DNA of 13,145 nucleotides from JBQTKD01 sp052389435 (GTDB taxonomy: Bacteria > Actinomycetota > Actinomycetes > Sporichthyales > Sporichthyaceae), in the NCBI GenBank assembly GCA_052389435.1, contig JBQTIB010000124.1:1-13145 (forward strand). The letters are read 5' to 3'. Each line of letters begins with the position of its first letter. Positions within the stretch are counted from its first letter, which is position 1. The notes under the pieces were generated by a model that was not told where the DNA came from, ran no database searches, and saw only the letters and a program-made list of their open reading frames with translations. Positions 11,341 through 13,145 of this stretch are shown here, piece by piece. Position numbers and translations under genes: made by a program.

Positions 11341-12990
11341 GTGAGACGCTGGTCTACCTCCATGAAGATCGTCCCGGTCGTCGCCTCGGCGAGTCTGGTG
11401 CTCGCTGCCTGCGGCAGCGGCGGCAGCGAGAACACTGCACAGCAGGTGCCCGACAGCGGCGCCGAATCGGCCGCTTCCGCTCCCGAAGCCGCCGAGCCCG
11501 AGGCGGCCGCCGCTCCCAAGGCCGAAAAGGGTGGCGAAGCCGCAGCCAAGGCGCCGACCTCGAGCAAGGCGGCGGCCAAGGACACCGCGGCCGCCCCGTC
11601 GGCAGCCGATTCCACGGCGGCCGCTCCGGAAACGGCCACGAAGTCCAAGGCCGCCAGCGGCGCGGCCAAGCCTGCGGCCAAGCCCGCCGGGGGTGCGGTC
11701 CAGACCAAGGACACCTCCGCGAAGGCCGCCAAGGGCAGCGGCGCGGCGCTGACCAAGGTCAAGTCCTCGGAGTCCGCCTCCGAGAAGGCCGCCAACGAGA
11801 AGATCGCCCAGCAGAAGGGCGGCGCGACCGACCAGGGCATCACCAAGGACGAGATCAAGCTCGGGTCGATCAACATGCACGGCATGGCGCTCGGCAACGT
11901 GCTGACGGCGCCTCAGGTTCGCGGCAACCTGGCCACCGCCTCGGCGATCAACGACCGCGGCGGCATCCTCGGTCGTCGCATGAACATCGTGGACTGCGAC
12001 GACGGTCCCGGTGAGGTCTCCCGCGCCAAGGCCTGCATCAAGAAGCTCGCGGGCCAGGACAAGATCTTCTCCCTGATCACCGGCGTGGACTGGGCGACCG
12101 CCTCGATCCACGACGACCTGAAGCAGTACAAGCTCCCGTACGTCGGTGCCTGGGCCTACAGCCAGACCGAGTGGCAGGACCCGTACATGTTCCCGACGCA
12201 CATGTCGATGATCCACGAGGCCATGGCGGGCGCCCACTGGGCGAAGAACGTGGTCAAGCCCAAGACCTACGGCCTGATCTGCCTGACCAGCCCGGAGATG
12301 CAGCTCGCGTGCTCCGAGGTCCAGAAGATCATGGACGCCTCGGGCTCGAAGATGGTCAAGAAGTCGGACGTCTCGATCTCCGAAACGTCGATGTCCTCGC
12401 AGATCCTGGCGATGCGCTCGGCGAACCCGGAGCACATCATCCACTACGTCATCAACCCCTCCACCATGGCGAAGTTCATGGTCGAGGCGGCGCAGCAGAA
12501 CTACTACCCGCCCAAGGGCATCTCGGGCAACCACCTCGCGGCCGAGGTCCTGGGCTCGCTGTTCGGCAAGCACCCGACCAACCGCTACTGGACCAACACC
12601 ACCTACAAGCTGTGGGGTCCGGAGTTCATGTCCACGATGAACAAGTACGCGCGCGGCAACCGCGGCACGAACCACCACATCGTGCAGGCCGGCTACGCGG
12701 CGGTGAACATCTTCGCCCAGGCGGCGAAGGAGGTCGGCCCGAACCTGACCCGTGAGCGCCTGATGGCGACCCTGGGCAACGGCACGGTGTGGCAGTCCGA
12801 CGCCTCGCTGGACCAGCGCTTCCAGTACGTCGCGTCCGAGCGGACCGGCAACAACTGGAACAAGGAGTACGGCCAGGGTCGGGAGTTCATGTACAAGTAC
12901 ACCTCGACGAACACCGTCTCCAACCCCGACGGCTCGCCGTCCGGCTTCACTCCGGACAAGGACCAGTACGTCATCTACACCTCCAAGTGA
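11341..12990 (+). CDS. ABC transporter substrate-binding lipoprotein, branched-chain amino acid type
   Basis: The 549-residue protein is a membrane-anchored solute receptor. A short signal peptide ends in the lipobox LAAC with Cys24 as the lipidation site. Residues about 25-160 are an unusually long Ala/Lys/Ser/Pro-rich tether. The type-1 periplasmic-binding fold begins near residue 167 with ITKDEIKLGSI, followed by INDRGGILGRRMNIVDCDDG (203-222), the usual second-strand region of Leu/Ile/Val-type receptors. It ends in YVIYTSK. The family is normally nearer 400 residues; the excess is the tether. The ligand cannot be read from sequence, and many actinobacterial relatives bind aromatic, urea or short-chain substrates rather than amino acids. 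No permease or ATPase genes are in the window, though they may follow it. Confidence 0.92.
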   Translation: MRRWSTSMKIVPVVASASLVLAACGSGGSENTAQQVPDSGAESAASAPEAAEPEAAAAPKAEKGGEAAAKAPTSSKAAAKDTAAAPSAADSTAAAPETATKSKAASGAAKPAAKPAGGAVQTKDTSAKAAKGSGAALTKVKSSESASEKAANEKIAQQKGGATDQGITKDEIKLGSINMHGMALGNVLTAPQVRGNLATASAINDRGGILGRRMNIVDCDDGPGEVSRAKACIKKLAGQDKIFSLITGVDWATASIHDDLKQYKLPYVGAWAYSQTEWQDPYMFPTHMSMIHEAMAGAHWAKNVVKPKTYGLICLTSPEMQLACSEVQKIMDASGSKMVKKSDVSISETSMSSQILAMRSANPEHIIHYVINPSTMAKFMVEAAQQNYYPPKGISGNHLAAEVLGSLFGKHPTNRYWTNTTYKLWGPEFMSTMNKYARGNRGTNHHIVQAGYAAVNIFAQAAKEVGPNLTRERLMATLGNGTVWQSDASLDQRFQYVASERTGNNWNKEYGQGREFMYKYTSTNTVSNPDGSPSGFTPDKDQYVIYTSK

Positions 12991-13145
12991 GCCGAGCGGA
13001 GGGCGAGCCGCGAGCAACGATCGGCTAGCTCCCCGTAGCGCGCCCTAGCGCGCGGCAGAACCAGGCCCCGCCCCGGGGACCACTCCACCCGGCCGGGCAC
13101 ATTCGTGTACACGGACAACGCCGAAAACAGCGCCTGAACAAGCAA
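12991..13145. other. Non-coding tail after the lipoprotein gene
   Basis: No ORF with a ribosome binding site is seen. TAGCGCGC is directly repeated (13036-13043 and 13046-13053), and a GC-rich CCCCGCCCCGGGG stretch follows (13066-13078). Neither is followed by a T-run, so no convincing terminator is visible for the lipoprotein gene. Confidence 0.35.

Noticed and set aside
13036..13078. Terminator after the lipoprotein gene
   Set aside because: GC-rich repeats are present, but no clean stem followed by a T-run could be drawn.

Overview
The window is GC-rich throughout, with GTG/TTG starts behind GGAGG-type ribosome binding sites, an aerobic-type cobalamin gene set, an Rv2074-like PPOX protein and a giant eukaryote-style acyl-CoA carboxylase. 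Together these point to an actinobacterium. A Frankiales/Sporichthya-like lineage is a guess from protein style, not something the sequence proves.

Left third (1-3529), minus strand: a corrin-ring cluster, transcribed right to left as cobF, a small PPOX-fold oxidoreductase, cobL, cobM. CobM methylates C-11 (precorrin-4 to precorrin-5). CobF methylates C-1 and releases acetate (precorrin-5 to precorrin-6A). CobL methylates C-5 and C-15 and decarboxylates (precorrin-6B to precorrin-8). The step between CobF and CobL (CobK reductase) is not in the window. The window begins with a perfect 100-bp inverted copy of the 3' part of cobM, 43 bp from the genuine copy. This is either a fold-back assembly artefact at a contig end or a real palindrome.

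Middle (3530-9360): divergent from cobF, one 1838-residue gene encodes a single-chain biotin-dependent acyl-CoA carboxylase with biotin carboxylase, biotin carrier, central and two carboxyltransferase regions in the eukaryotic ACC order. It ends in a strong hairpin terminator that also faces the convergent gene on the other side.

Right third (9361-13145): a minus-strand pair of translationally coupled genes, an ECF-type sigma factor and a single-pass membrane protein with a two-cysteine extracytoplasmic module and APGQ(L/V)K repeats. The second protein is presumably the sigma factor's regulator or output partner. A 390-bp intergenic region carries a plausible ECF promoter and several dyads. 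On its other side, divergently transcribed, is a lipoprotein substrate-binding protein of the branched-chain-amino-acid ABC type with an unusually long Ala/Lys-rich tether. The last 155 bp hold no recognisable gene.

The strongest leads are the sigma/membrane-protein/lipoprotein locus, the PPOX protein inside the corrin cluster, and the edge palindrome. No CRISPR array, insertion sequence, tRNA or rRNA was seen.
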